A program made the translations under genes and the position numbers. The notes beneath the pieces are model-generated. The model searched no databases and was not told where the DNA came from. It worked only from the letters and a program-made list of their open reading frames with translations. Positions 14,951 through 23,022 of a DNA stretch of 25,641 nucleotides are shown piece after piece. The stretch spans positions 500-26,140 of the forward strand of contig DLPX01000011.1 in assembly GCA_002477475.1 (NCBI GenBank), given 5' to 3'. Every line of letters begins with the position of its first letter. Within the stretch, counting starts at the first letter, position 1. Source of the DNA: Proteobacteria bacterium UBA7447 (GTDB lineage Bacteria > Pseudomonadota > Gammaproteobacteria > Arenicellales > UBA868).

Positions 14951-15745
14951 ATGTCTTCCCAACCCGCACCAGATACCTATTTGCATGACCACCCGGTTTT
15001 TTCCGAGCTGAAAGAGCCGGATGACCTTCAATGTTTTATGGAGCATCACGTCTTCGCCGTATGGGATTTCATGTCGATCATTAAGTCGCTGCAGGCGGCT
15101 GTGGCGCCTCCCTCGGTGCCGTGGCATCCGGTCGGCGATCCAGCGTTGAGAAGGTTTATCAATGAACTGGTTTTGGAAGAAGAATCGGACTCAACAAACC
15201 AAGAGGGCGAGTTCCTGAGTCACTTCGAGCTCTATCTTCGCGCGATGCGCGAAGTGGGTGCCGATACCAAACTGATTGAAGCTTTTGTTGAAAAAGCAGC
15301 TTCAGAGGGCATTGAACAGGCGCTTGCTTTTTGTGATGCCCCCAAAGCAGCGAAGCAATTTACCCGAACGACGTTTGGATTCATTGATCCGGACAATCCA
15401 CACAAGATGGCGGCCGCGCTTGCAATAGGGCGCGAGCAGCCCATACCAGAAATGTTTCGAAATGTCCTCGCCAATTCTCAGATAGATAGCGATCAGGCGC
15501 CCACTTTCTTCTTCTACCTTAGCCGTCATATCCATCTTGACGAGGATTTCCATGGCCCTATGTCTACCCGACTACTGGAAGTGCTTTGCGACACCGATAA
15601 GAAACGGCAGGAGGCGCAAAGGGTGGCGCAGCAGGTAAGACAGTCGAGAACAGACTTATGGGACGGTATCCTTTCGGATCTGCTTGAACGTAGACAAGGC
15701 AATACAGGCAATGTGATTGATGCCGCTCCGTCACCGGCGGGTTAG
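14951..15745 (+). CDS. DUF3050 family protein (heme-oxygenase-like fold)
   Basis: This 264-residue protein matches the DUF3050 pattern. It has an N-terminal HPVFSELKEPDDLQCFMEHH, then FAVWDFMSIIKSLQ, and histidines and acidic residues spread over helices (E179-E180 region, HIHLDEDFHGP near the C-terminal third). The family is predicted to adopt an all-helical heme-oxygenase/TenA-like fold, in which His and Glu clusters can hold a di-iron centre. No reaction is established that I can name. No signal peptide or membrane helix is present. It begins at ATG 14951 after an 84-base gap that holds a weak GCCCT/AGGGC hairpin. Its TAG stop overlaps the stop codon of the convergent cytochrome gene. Confidence 0.87.
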   Translation: MSSQPAPDTYLHDHPVFSELKEPDDLQCFMEHHVFAVWDFMSIIKSLQAAVAPPSVPWHPVGDPALRRFINELVLEEESDSTNQEGEFLSHFELYLRAMREVGADTKLIEAFVEKAASEGIEQALAFCDAPKAAKQFTRTTFGFIDPDNPHKMAAALAIGREQPIPEMFRNVLANSQIDSDQAPTFFFYLSRHIHLDEDFHGPMSTRLLEVLCDTDKKRQEAQRVAQQVRQSRTDLWDGILSDLLERRQGNTGNVIDAAPSPAG

Positions 15746-16311
15746 TTCTGATTGATTTGTTCGTTATGAATGCGAATGATTTCCTCAGGCCAAGTCGATT
15801 TGATATAAGACAGCACGGCGACAATCTCTTCATCAGAGAGGATGCCTTCAAATGCCGGCATATGGGTTTTGTAATCAGACCCTGCCACGACCTGTGGACC
15901 ATGCTTGGTCAGGTCGAAGAGTAACTGGTCGCGGTGATGCCACGTGTGACCAGTCTCGTCATGAGGAGGAGCAGGAAGATAGCCGGCTGCGTTACGCCGA
16001 TGCCAGTTGGGCGCGCCCTGCAAATTAATCCCATGACAGGTCGCACAATGGCTCATATACAAGCGCTGACCTCCATCGACCACAGCATCATCTTTATATT
16101 GGAGAACAATCTGGCTCAAGGACTCGGGAGTTTCGCTTGGAAGAACGCTATTGATGATTTCCGCAAAAGAGAAAACAGTGTCTTCTGTGGTTGGCTGGTC
16201 AGTTTGTGTACTTGCGCTTCCGATCAATGAAACAAATACGATGCTGAACACGCTGATCGCGAGCCGAGATCCAATGCCGCCCGACCTTTTGGGGGTTTTT
16301 TTCTTTTCCAT
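15742..16311 (-). CDS. Membrane-anchored or secreted c-type cytochrome
   Basis: A 189-residue protein with a basic N-terminus and hydrophobic helix (about 16-33) that is either a signal peptide or an anchor, followed by a single cytochrome c domain. The heme-binding motif CATCH is at 89-93. The likely methionine ligand is M141 in THMPAFEGILSD, followed by the terminal helix EEIVAVLSYIKSTWPEE. Between them HDETGHTWHHRDQLLFDL is typical of small class I cytochromes found next to copper proteins. It would carry electrons in the periplasm. It is divergent from the cupredoxin gene and convergent with the DUF3050 gene, sharing a 4-base overlap of stop codons. Confidence 0.92.
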   Translation of the reverse strand: MEKKKTPKRSGGIGSRLAISVFSIVFVSLIGSASTQTDQPTTEDTVFSFAEIINSVLPSETPESLSQIVLQYKDDAVVDGGQRLYMSHCATCHGINLQGAPNWHRRNAAGYLPAPPHDETGHTWHHRDQLLFDLTKHGPQVVAGSDYKTHMPAFEGILSDEEIVAVLSYIKSTWPEEIIRIHNEQINQN

Positions 16312-16416
16312 CAGTAAGGCCCTATCGTCTGCTGCGCCTAGCGGATAAACCGCACGATCGCGGAGGCAGATTTCGCTCTAAGACAAGTGAAGAATTCGTC
16401 ATCATCATCCTGGCCT

Positions 16417-16431
16417 GATTTTCTTAAAATC
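16417..16431 (+). promoter_or_regulatory. Palindrome overlapping a possible -10 box of the cupredoxin gene
   Basis: GATTTT (16417-16422) and AAAATC (16426-16431) are perfect 6-bp arms around a 3-base centre, 30 bases before the cupredoxin ATG. TAAAAT at 16425-16430 resembles a -10 element, so a protein bound here would block or shape this promoter. The -35 is poor. The sequence does not resemble the CueR-type dyad I would expect for copper activation. Confidence 0.4.
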
Positions 16432-16460
16432 CTGACCTCATGGTTTTCAGGGAGACAAAA

Positions 16461-16964
16461 ATGAAGATTTCAATGAAATTTGGAAAAATCGCGTTGCTCA
16501 CCAATATCCTCCTGGTGTCTACGGCCAGTCTGGCTGGTGGCTCCCATGATCATGATCACAGCAATAAGGCTGGATCTGGATTGATCGAGACCGAGTTCGG
16601 AGAGTATGGTACCCAGATGCATCCCACCGTTACGATCGAAATCAGTATGTCGGATGATATGCGATTTACCCCTGCAACCATCCAAGTTAAACAAGGCGAC
16701 ATTGTGGAATTTATTCATGCGAATGAAGTTCAGTTGATGCATGAGTTTGTTCTTGGCACGCTCCAATCGCTGAACAAACACGCTGAAGAGATGAAGCAAA
16801 ACCCTTCGATGTCTCATGACAAACCCTTTACGGTTAATATAGCTCCGGGTGAAACGGGTACCAACACATGGCAATCTACGGAATCGGGTGTCTTCCATTT
16901 TGGTTGCTTAATCCCGGGGCATTATGAGGCAGGCATGCGTGGGACCGTCATCGTTGGATCATAA
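16461..16964 (+). CDS. Periplasmic cupredoxin (plastocyanin/azurin-like)
   Basis: From ATG 16461 the product is 167 residues: signal peptide about 1-26 (ALLTNILLVSTASLAGG), a His/Asp-rich linker HDHDHS, then a cupredoxin domain. Type 1 copper ligands are H94 (LMHEFVLG), C149 (FHFGCLIPG), H154 and M159 (GHYEAGM). The long insertion between the first His and the Cys and the GTVIV end fit the family seen in copper-resistance and cytochrome-linked clusters. GGGAGA six bases upstream fixes this start over an ATG at 16440. It would shuttle electrons or bind copper in the periplasm. Divergent neighbour: cytochrome c. Downstream 64 bases: DUF4396 membrane protein. Confidence 0.92.
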   Translation: MKISMKFGKIALLTNILLVSTASLAGGSHDHDHSNKAGSGLIETEFGEYGTQMHPTVTIEISMSDDMRFTPATIQVKQGDIVEFIHANEVQLMHEFVLGTLQSLNKHAEEMKQNPSMSHDKPFTVNIAPGETGTNTWQSTESGVFHFGCLIPGHYEAGMRGTVIVGS

Positions 16965-17028
16965 CTCGCCGCCAGTATCGTTCTGGTGATTATTGATTTT
17001 GTTTTAATAAAGTGCATTGGCAGTCGGG

Positions 17029-17466
17029 ATGAACACCTCTCCTAAATTTCGTTGGAACTGTCCGCACACCTGGCGCAGAGCCTCTGTGAATACCCTATGG
17101 TGCCTTGCGGGCTGCTCGATCGGGGATTTCGGAACGATTCTTTTCTTTCAGCTGACCGGTATCGGATGGTCAACGCTTGCGATCATGTCACTTGCCATCA
17201 TCAATGGCATCCTGACTTCCATTGCGCTCGAGACCGTGGTGCTGTCTCGACAGATGCCGCTCAAGAGTGCGTTTCGAACGGCGGTAGGGATGTCGCTGAT
17301 CTCAATGGTCGCCATGGAAGCCGCTATGAACATAGTGGATGTGGTGTTGACGGGCGGTGCGGTGCTGACATGGTGGGTGGTTCCCATCATGCTTGTTGCG
17401 GGTTTTTTGACGCCTCTGCCTTACAACTATTGGCGCCTGAAGGCGCTCGGCAAGGCCTGTCACTGA
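17029..17466 (+). CDS. DUF4396 membrane protein
   Basis: A protein of about 145 residues with four hydrophobic helices. DUF4396 landmarks are CLAGCSIGDFGTILFFQ, INGILTSIALETV, FRTAVGMSLISMVAMEAAMN and the C-terminal LPYNYWRLKALGKACH. The Cys in AGCSIGD, the Asp/Glu in membrane helices and the terminal CH are candidate metal or proton ligands. The family has no firm function; it often sits near copper and cytochrome genes, as here after a cupredoxin (established as genomic context, not as activity). I use ATG 17029. A TTG at 17017 would add four residues, and neither has a good ribosome binding site. It is convergent with the MttB-family gene, nine bases apart. Confidence 0.87.
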   Translation: MNTSPKFRWNCPHTWRRASVNTLWCLAGCSIGDFGTILFFQLTGIGWSTLAIMSLAIINGILTSIALETVVLSRQMPLKSAFRTAVGMSLISMVAMEAAMNIVDVVLTGGAVLTWWVVPIMLVAGFLTPLPYNYWRLKALGKACH

Positions 17467-17475
17467 AAGCGAGGT

Positions 17476-18999
17476 TCAGCCCAGGGTTTTTGGAATTTCG
17501 GACTCGCGCTGGGCAAGGAAATCCTGAAGTGCCGCATCGAGCGTCGAATCAATGGGCGGTGCCTCGTAACGTGACAGCCATGCACGGGCTTTGGCAAGAC
17601 CCACCCCTTCGGTGGAGCGGCGGCCCTCCGCCTCCCATTGCTCGAAGGTGACGTTGTTTTGCGACGGAAAAATAAATAGGTTGGATTTGCGTGTGTGTGC
17701 CGTTCCCAGAAAGTGTCCGCCGGGACCGACATCCTTGATGGTCTCAAATATCTCTTCGAGGTCATCGTAGCGGGGCCCCTGACAGAAATGATAGAAGGCA
17801 TCCAGTTGCTCAAAGTCGATAACAGTCTTGGCATATCCGACTCCCAGCGTGCCTTCCATCATGCCGCCCGCCATGGTGATCCACTGCGCACCGCTTAAAA
17901 ACGAAGGGAACAACCCCCACATCGAATCAAAGCCGGCCTGCATGTCTGCCGATTTGGAGGTCGCGCAATTGGCAATCGCGCGGTGCGGGACTTTATAGCG
18001 CCGGGCCATCTGTCCAGCAAGAAACTGCACAACGGCAGAGTCGGGACTGCCGTGCACAGGCGCGCCGGTATTTAGTGCCACAGTCATGGCCGGAACACCA
18101 AACAACATCGGTGCGCCGGGTCTTACCAGTTGTGCATAGGCGATCGCCATCAGCGCTTCTGCTGTCACCAGCGCCATGGTTCCAACATTGCTGGCCGGAC
18201 TGGAGGCGCCCGCCATAGAAAAAGGGGAACACATCACGGCATGATTGTTCTGCGCATAGGTGCGCAGTGCTCCCAGCATGGTCTCATCCCAGACCAGTGG
18301 AGAGTTGGCGTTGATCAGAGATGTGGTACAGCAGTGGTTCTGGGCAAAGTCTTCGCCGAAAACAATCTTGCACATGTCGACGGTGTCCTGAGCTCGCTCG
18401 GAAGATGTGACATTGCCGACGATAGGTTTATCCGAGAACTTGAAGCCGCTGTAGGCCATGTGCAGGTGTCGATGAGGCACAGGAATATCCATCGGCTCCA
18501 CAACGGGTCCGCCGGCGATGTGTACGGTGGATGCCATATGGTTCAGTTTCTGCAGGTTATTGAGATCCTCCACGCCGGCAGGACGACGCACCCCGTCGAG
18601 GTCATAAATGTAGGCAGGGCCGTAGGACGGAGAGACCACCATGGATTTTCCGCCGACGGTAACGGTACGCTCCGCATTCCGACCATGATGGATATATTCC
18701 GACGGCGCTTTGGCGACCAGGCCCAGCAGGGCGTCACGACCGATACGGACCCTGGCGCCATCGACTTCGGCCTCTGTCTTTTTCCAGGTCTCAATCGCCT
18801 GTGGCTCACGGAACTCAACACCGATTTCCTCAACAATCCGCATCGCGGTTTCGTGAATCTGCTCGACGCCTTCTGCGCTTGCTACTTCGTATAACGGTAC
18901 GTTTGTCGTCAGGGGCGGGTGATGGATGATGGGCGCGTTGAGCCGCTCGGCACGTCGGGCCGCCCGGCCGCCTTTACGAGTGTGGATTTCCTCTTCCAT
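17476..18999 (-). CDS. Trimethylamine methyltransferase (MttB) family protein, non-pyrrolysine
   Basis: This 507-residue TIM-barrel protein belongs to the MttB superfamily. Typical segments are AMRIVEEIGVEF (53-64), VSPSYGPAYIYDLDG, VEDLNNLQKLNHM, and the glycine-rich end of the barrel ITMAGGMMEGTLGVGYAKTVIDFEQLD. The frame is open throughout with no in-frame amber codon, so no pyrrolysine is used. Non-pyrrolysine members include the glycine betaine, proline betaine and carnitine methyltransferases (MtgB, MtpB, MtcB), which pass a methyl group to a corrinoid protein. No corrinoid protein or reactivating protein gene is in this window. It is the last gene of a six-gene minus-strand cluster, 44 bases after the FAD/GcvT enzyme. 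GGAG lies about ten bases before the ATG. Confidence 0.93.
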   Translation of the reverse strand: MEEEIHTRKGGRAARRAERLNAPIIHHPPLTTNVPLYEVASAEGVEQIHETAMRIVEEIGVEFREPQAIETWKKTEAEVDGARVRIGRDALLGLVAKAPSEYIHHGRNAERTVTVGGKSMVVSPSYGPAYIYDLDGVRRPAGVEDLNNLQKLNHMASTVHIAGGPVVEPMDIPVPHRHLHMAYSGFKFSDKPIVGNVTSSERAQDTVDMCKIVFGEDFAQNHCCTTSLINANSPLVWDETMLGALRTYAQNNHAVMCSPFSMAGASSPASNVGTMALVTAEALMAIAYAQLVRPGAPMLFGVPAMTVALNTGAPVHGSPDSAVVQFLAGQMARRYKVPHRAIANCATSKSADMQAGFDSMWGLFPSFLSGAQWITMAGGMMEGTLGVGYAKTVIDFEQLDAFYHFCQGPRYDDLEEIFETIKDVGPGGHFLGTAHTRKSNLFIFPSQNNVTFEQWEAEGRRSTEGVGLAKARAWLSRYEAPPIDSTLDAALQDFLAQRESEIPKTLG

Positions 19000-19043
19000 T
19001 GTGTCATGCTCCGCTTTAAAGCGCTTTTTCGCTGTAGCGCTTC

Positions 19044-21488
19044 CTACATGCGCAGTCTCTGGTTGTTTGGATCATAAGGGGAATCAGCAATCACGGTCGC
19101 CGGGACCCGGCGCTCAAGTACCTGGACTTCAAGAGCCGTGCCAACCTGCGCCTGGTCGATGTTGATATAGGCCATCGAGAGACACTGGCCGATATGGTGC
19201 GAGGTCGCGCCAGACGTGATCCGTCCGACCAGTTTGCCGTCGAAGAAGACGCTTTCGTTCATCCAGGCATCGGCATCAACAGTCTCGACCTTGAGGGTCA
19301 CCATTTTCTGCTCCAGGCCACGGTCCCGCTGGCGCATCAGGGCGTCACGGCCTTGGAAGTCATCTTTATCCCATTTGATAAATCGATCGAGGCTGGCTTC
19401 AAGCGCTGTGTGTTCAAGATCAAGGTCCCGGTAGATCGCGCGGTAGGATTTTTCAAGCCGCAGGGATTCAATGGCCCGATATCCGCAATGCTTGAGGCCG
19501 TGGGCTTCGCCGGCCCGGCAGATCTCTTCAAAAAGATGCAGGTTGTAGGCGATTGGATGGTAGAGCTCCCAGCCGAGTTCGCCTTCATAGTTGATGCGCA
19601 TCATCCTCACATCAGAAGCCAGTCCGACGGTTAATGACTGGGCGCTCATCCAGGGAAAGGCATCGTTACTGAGATCACCGTCTACGAGGCTGCTCAGTAG
19701 GTCACGAGCGTTGGGCCCGACCACCGTCAGACCGCCGCGCTCGGCGGTGACATTGGTGAGCTGAACGCTGCCGTCTGCGGGTAATGATTTTTGCAACACG
19801 TCAAAATCATGACGCTCACCTCTGGGGGTGCCGACAAGGTAAAAGTGCTCATCGCAAAGGCGGGTTACCGTAAATTCCGAGCGGACGGTGCCTTTGTGAG
19901 TAAGCAGATGTGCCAGCACTATGCCTCCGACTTTTCGCGGCATCCGATTGGCGAGGATACGGTTCAGCCAGTCTTCGGTACCGGCGCCGCGGGCTTCGAA
20001 CTTGGCCATCGGCGTCATCTCAAAGAGGCCGACCGACTCCCGCACTGCCCGGCATTCGGCGCCAACATGCGGCATTGAGTTAAAACTGCGGTAACTCCAG
20101 ATATCCCGAGCCTCCTCGCCTTTTGGCGCAAACCACAAGGGGATCTCCCATCCGTAGACTGCGCCCCAGACGGCTCCGGCGGCATCTAATCTGTCGTAGC
20201 AGGGCATCATCTTGGCGCGGCGAGCTTCAGGCCACTCGTAGCCCGGATAGTGGATGCCGAAGTTGTGGCCGAATGCCTCTTTGTTTTTCCTGCCCGTATA
20301 GACCTTATTGGCATACGCACCAAACCGTCTTGGATCAACCTCACCCAGATCGATATGCGGCTCGCCATCCACAATCCAGTTGACCAGTTCGGACCCGAGC
20401 CCCCCGCCCATCAGTAGTCCACCGGTAAAACTCTCAGCCAGCCAGAGGTTGCGTTTGCCCCAGGCCGGACCACACAACGGCAGGTTATCGGGAGAAGTGC
20501 AGATAGGTCCGCGCACGTTCGCCTGGATGCCAACTTCACCCAGCACTGGTACGAGGTCGAGTGCTGCGGCCCAGTTGTCTTCTACCGCTTCCATGTTTTC
20601 AGGCAGCAGGTCTGCACCGAACCAGTCGGGCACGCCGTCACGGGCGAAGTGCTCCAGGTTGGCCGGGCGCTCGTACGGACCGAACATCAGGCCGTCCCGC
20701 TCCTCCCGGACATAGCCGTTGATCGCTTCATTGCGTAACACGGGCATTTCCGGTAGTCCCTGATTTTTGCGTTCCCGGACCTGAGACACCGTCTCGGTTA
20801 CCCAGTACTGATGCAGGATCGGAAAGCAGGGCAGTTCCATACCCAGCATCCTTGCAGTCTGCTGGACGTAGTTGCCTGTCGCTGTTACAACGTGCTCGCA
20901 GACGATGTCACCCTGATTGGTGCTGACTTTCCACTCGCCTGAGGGCAGCATGTCGATCGAACGGACTTCCGTGTGTAGATAAATGTTGGCTCCCAGCTGT
21001 TTCGCACCTTTCGCGAGTGCCTGGGTGACATCTGCTGGTGCGATATGGCCGTCATCCGGGTTGTAGATAGCTCCCAACAGATTCGGACTGCGCTGCATAA
21101 GCGGCCATAAATCAACGGTCTGCTCGGGCGTCAGGATTTCTGCTCTCACGCCCTGGGTCTGTGCGATCGAGGCGTAGTTGAGATATTCATCCATTCGATC
21201 TGCAGATTCTGCGATCCGCAACTGCCCACATTTGTGCCAGCCGATGTTCTGGCCTGTCTCCTCTTCAAGGCCCTCATAGAGGTCAATGGTCTTTCGGATC
21301 AACCGACCGAATTTGTAGGAAAAAGAGTAGACGGGGATCAATCCGGCGGCATGCCAAGTGGAGCCGGCGGTGAGTTCAGTTCGCTCAACAAGGCAAACGT
21401 CAGTCCACCCCCGATGGACGAGACTGTAGAGAATATTGGCGCCGACACAGCCGCCTCCGACGACAACGACTCGAGCATGTGATTGCAT
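19044..21488 (-). CDS. FAD-dependent oxidoreductase with GcvT domain (dimethylglycine/sarcosine dehydrogenase family)
   Basis: An 814-residue two-part enzyme. Residues 1 to about 375 form a D-amino-acid-oxidase-type FAD domain with VVVVGGGCVGANIL (7-20). GSTWHAAGL (42-50) has H46 at the site of covalent flavin attachment in dimethylglycine and sarcosine dehydrogenases. A short linker domain follows, then a GcvT tetrahydrofolate domain (about 435-700, with YEGELGWELYHP) and a GcvT C-terminal barrel. Family members oxidise an N-methyl group and pass the one-carbon unit to tetrahydrofolate as methylene-THF, avoiding free formaldehyde. The exact amine is unknown. AAGGGATAGAAG precedes the ATG. 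It lies between the SDR pair and the MttB gene, which supports N-demethylation as the shared theme. Confidence 0.94.
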   Translation of the reverse strand: MQSHARVVVVGGGCVGANILYSLVHRGWTDVCLVERTELTAGSTWHAAGLIPVYSFSYKFGRLIRKTIDLYEGLEEETGQNIGWHKCGQLRIAESADRMDEYLNYASIAQTQGVRAEILTPEQTVDLWPLMQRSPNLLGAIYNPDDGHIAPADVTQALAKGAKQLGANIYLHTEVRSIDMLPSGEWKVSTNQGDIVCEHVVTATGNYVQQTARMLGMELPCFPILHQYWVTETVSQVRERKNQGLPEMPVLRNEAINGYVREERDGLMFGPYERPANLEHFARDGVPDWFGADLLPENMEAVEDNWAAALDLVPVLGEVGIQANVRGPICTSPDNLPLCGPAWGKRNLWLAESFTGGLLMGGGLGSELVNWIVDGEPHIDLGEVDPRRFGAYANKVYTGRKNKEAFGHNFGIHYPGYEWPEARRAKMMPCYDRLDAAGAVWGAVYGWEIPLWFAPKGEEARDIWSYRSFNSMPHVGAECRAVRESVGLFEMTPMAKFEARGAGTEDWLNRILANRMPRKVGGIVLAHLLTHKGTVRSEFTVTRLCDEHFYLVGTPRGERHDFDVLQKSLPADGSVQLTNVTAERGGLTVVGPNARDLLSSLVDGDLSNDAFPWMSAQSLTVGLASDVRMMRINYEGELGWELYHPIAYNLHLFEEICRAGEAHGLKHCGYRAIESLRLEKSYRAIYRDLDLEHTALEASLDRFIKWDKDDFQGRDALMRQRDRGLEQKMVTLKVETVDADAWMNESVFFDGKLVGRITSGATSHHIGQCLSMAYINIDQAQVGTALEVQVLERRVPATVIADSPYDPNNQRLRM

Positions 21489-21560
21489 AACTTCTATCCC
21501 TTTTTGATCGGCTTCATCATTCGACGGCAGTCGTGACTGGGCGACAGACGGAGCCCAAGT

Positions 21561-22280
21561 CTACGGCAGTGGCAACTGGGCGAGACGGCCGCCGTCAACG
21601 GTGTATATCTGGCCCGTGACGAACGACGCTTCTTCAGACACCAGCCAGGCAACCAGTGCCGCGACTTCCTCAGGTTTGCCCGTACGGCGTAATGGATGAA
21701 TTCCTCCGATCTGTTTCCTGAAAGCCTTTGGATCGGCCATTGATTCGATAAATTCTTCATTGAGTTCGGTATCAATCCAGCCCGGCGCAATCGCGTTGCA
21801 GCGAATGCCCTGTGGACCGGCATCAACCGCCACGGCCCGGGTCAAGGCGTGCAGGCCTGCTTTGGATGCACAGTAGGCGGCGTGTTGGGGGTTAGATCCG
21901 AGTCCCTCAATCGAGCCGATGTTAACGATAGCGCCTTCGCCCTGTAGGTGAGGTAAGGCGTATTTGATCAGGAGAAACGGCGCCGTGAGGTTGATATTGA
22001 GTGTTCGGTTCCAGTCCGCCAGGGACATGCCTTCGACCGTGTCCTCCAGCATGATACCGGCATTGTTGACGAGCGCATCCAGACGGCTGTGCCGATCGAT
22101 AACCTGTTGGATAACGCGTTTCGGTGTATCGGGGTCTGAAAAGTCTGCTTCAATGCTATGAAAGGTGTCAGCCGGAGTACGTTGCGCTGTGACCACCTCG
22201 TACCCGGACTGTGAGAGCTTTTGCGCACAGGCAAGACCAATCCCGCTTCGACCACCGGTAATCAGCGCGACCTTATCCAT
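21561..22280 (-). CDS. SDR family oxidoreductase
   Basis: This 239-residue classical short-chain dehydrogenase has the cofactor loop TGGRSGIG (8-15), the NNAG strand motif, and the catalytic Ser-Tyr-Lys in NIGSIEGLGS then YCASKAG. The segment NAIAPGWIDTEL follows. DGGRLAQLPLP closes the C-terminus. The cofactor loop is followed by a basic residue in AQRT, consistent with possible NADP(H) use, though this is weak evidence. It begins three bases after the stop of the preceding SDR gene, so they are almost certainly cotranslated. It lacks a visible ribosome binding site. Members oxidise alcohols or reduce ketones and imines. Within this cluster it may oxidise a hydroxylated intermediate (inference). 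Confidence 0.93.
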   Translation of the reverse strand: MDKVALITGGRSGIGLACAQKLSQSGYEVVTAQRTPADTFHSIEADFSDPDTPKRVIQQVIDRHSRLDALVNNAGIMLEDTVEGMSLADWNRTLNINLTAPFLLIKYALPHLQGEGAIVNIGSIEGLGSNPQHAAYCASKAGLHALTRAVAVDAGPQGIRCNAIAPGWIDTELNEEFIESMADPKAFRKQIGGIHPLRRTGKPEEVAALVAWLVSEEASFVTGQIYTVDGGRLAQLPLP

Positions 22281-22283
22281 ACG

Positions 22284-23018
22284 TCAGTAGACGGCTTTTC
22301 CGCCGTTAACCTCAACCAGGCTGCCGCACATATAACGTGCCTCGTCTGACGCGAGAAAAAGCACCACATCAGTGATCTCCTGCGGCTCGGCAATATGACC
22401 CAAAGGCACGGAGGCATTCAGTGACGCAATGGCGGTATCCGGATCCATACCCCGAGCGCTAAAGCCTGAGCGCAACATGGACGTATCCACCTCATTGGGG
22501 CAGACGGCGTTGATTCGAACGCCCTGATGCGCATGATCATGACCCAGACACTGGGTCATCGATGCGACCGCTGCCTTGGACATGCAATAGATCGGATGAT
22601 TAGGGCCCGGATGGACTCCCCAGCAGGAGGCAATGTTGACGATGGCGCCGCCGCCGGCTTCTGTCAGCAGGGGGATGGCTGCCCGGCAAATGCGAAAGGG
22701 CGCTTCGACATTGACGGCGAAAGAGGCAGCGTAGTCGTCATCGGTCGCGTCGGTTACCGGACCCCGTCGGATGATCCCTGCGTTGTTGATGACAATGTCG
22801 AGGCCGCCGAGTTGTTCGCGGGCATTGCCCGGCAACGCATCGCAAAAAGCCGCGTTCATTAAATCTCCAACGATCGAGACATCCGAATTCGGACACGCGT
22901 TCTGGTCTGTGCCGGCTACGGTGACACCGTGCGCCTTAAGTGACTCGACGATGGCCTGGCCGATGCCGCCACCCGCACCAGTCACCAGAGCTTTTTTGCC
23001 TGAAAGGTTTTCTGCCAT
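22284..23018 (-). CDS. SDR family oxidoreductase
   Basis: A second classical short-chain dehydrogenase, 244 residues. The nucleotide loop TGAGGGIGQ is at 13-21, followed by an acidic residue at the end of the second strand (AGTDQN), which usually means NAD(H). NNAGIIRRG, the catalytic Ser in NIASCWG, and YCMSKAA supply the active site. NAVCPNEVDTSM and the closing VNGGKAVY are normal for the family. It differs from its neighbour in the cofactor-specifying strand, so the two probably catalyse different steps. The start ATG at 23018 is four bases after the stop of the desaturase-type gene, indicating tight coupling. The reaction is unknown. Confidence 0.93.
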   Translation of the reverse strand: MAENLSGKKALVTGAGGGIGQAIVESLKAHGVTVAGTDQNACPNSDVSIVGDLMNAAFCDALPGNAREQLGGLDIVINNAGIIRRGPVTDATDDDYAASFAVNVEAPFRICRAAIPLLTEAGGGAIVNIASCWGVHPGPNHPIYCMSKAAVASMTQCLGHDHAHQGVRINAVCPNEVDTSMLRSGFSARGMDPDTAIASLNASVPLGHIAEPQEITDVVLFLASDEARYMCGSLVEVNGGKAVY

Positions 23019-23022
23019 TTGG

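Noticed and set aside
17476..18999. Pyrrolysine (amber read-through) in the MttB-family gene
   Set aside because: The frame is open from ATG to a TGA stop with no internal TAG, so it belongs to the non-pyrrolysine branch.
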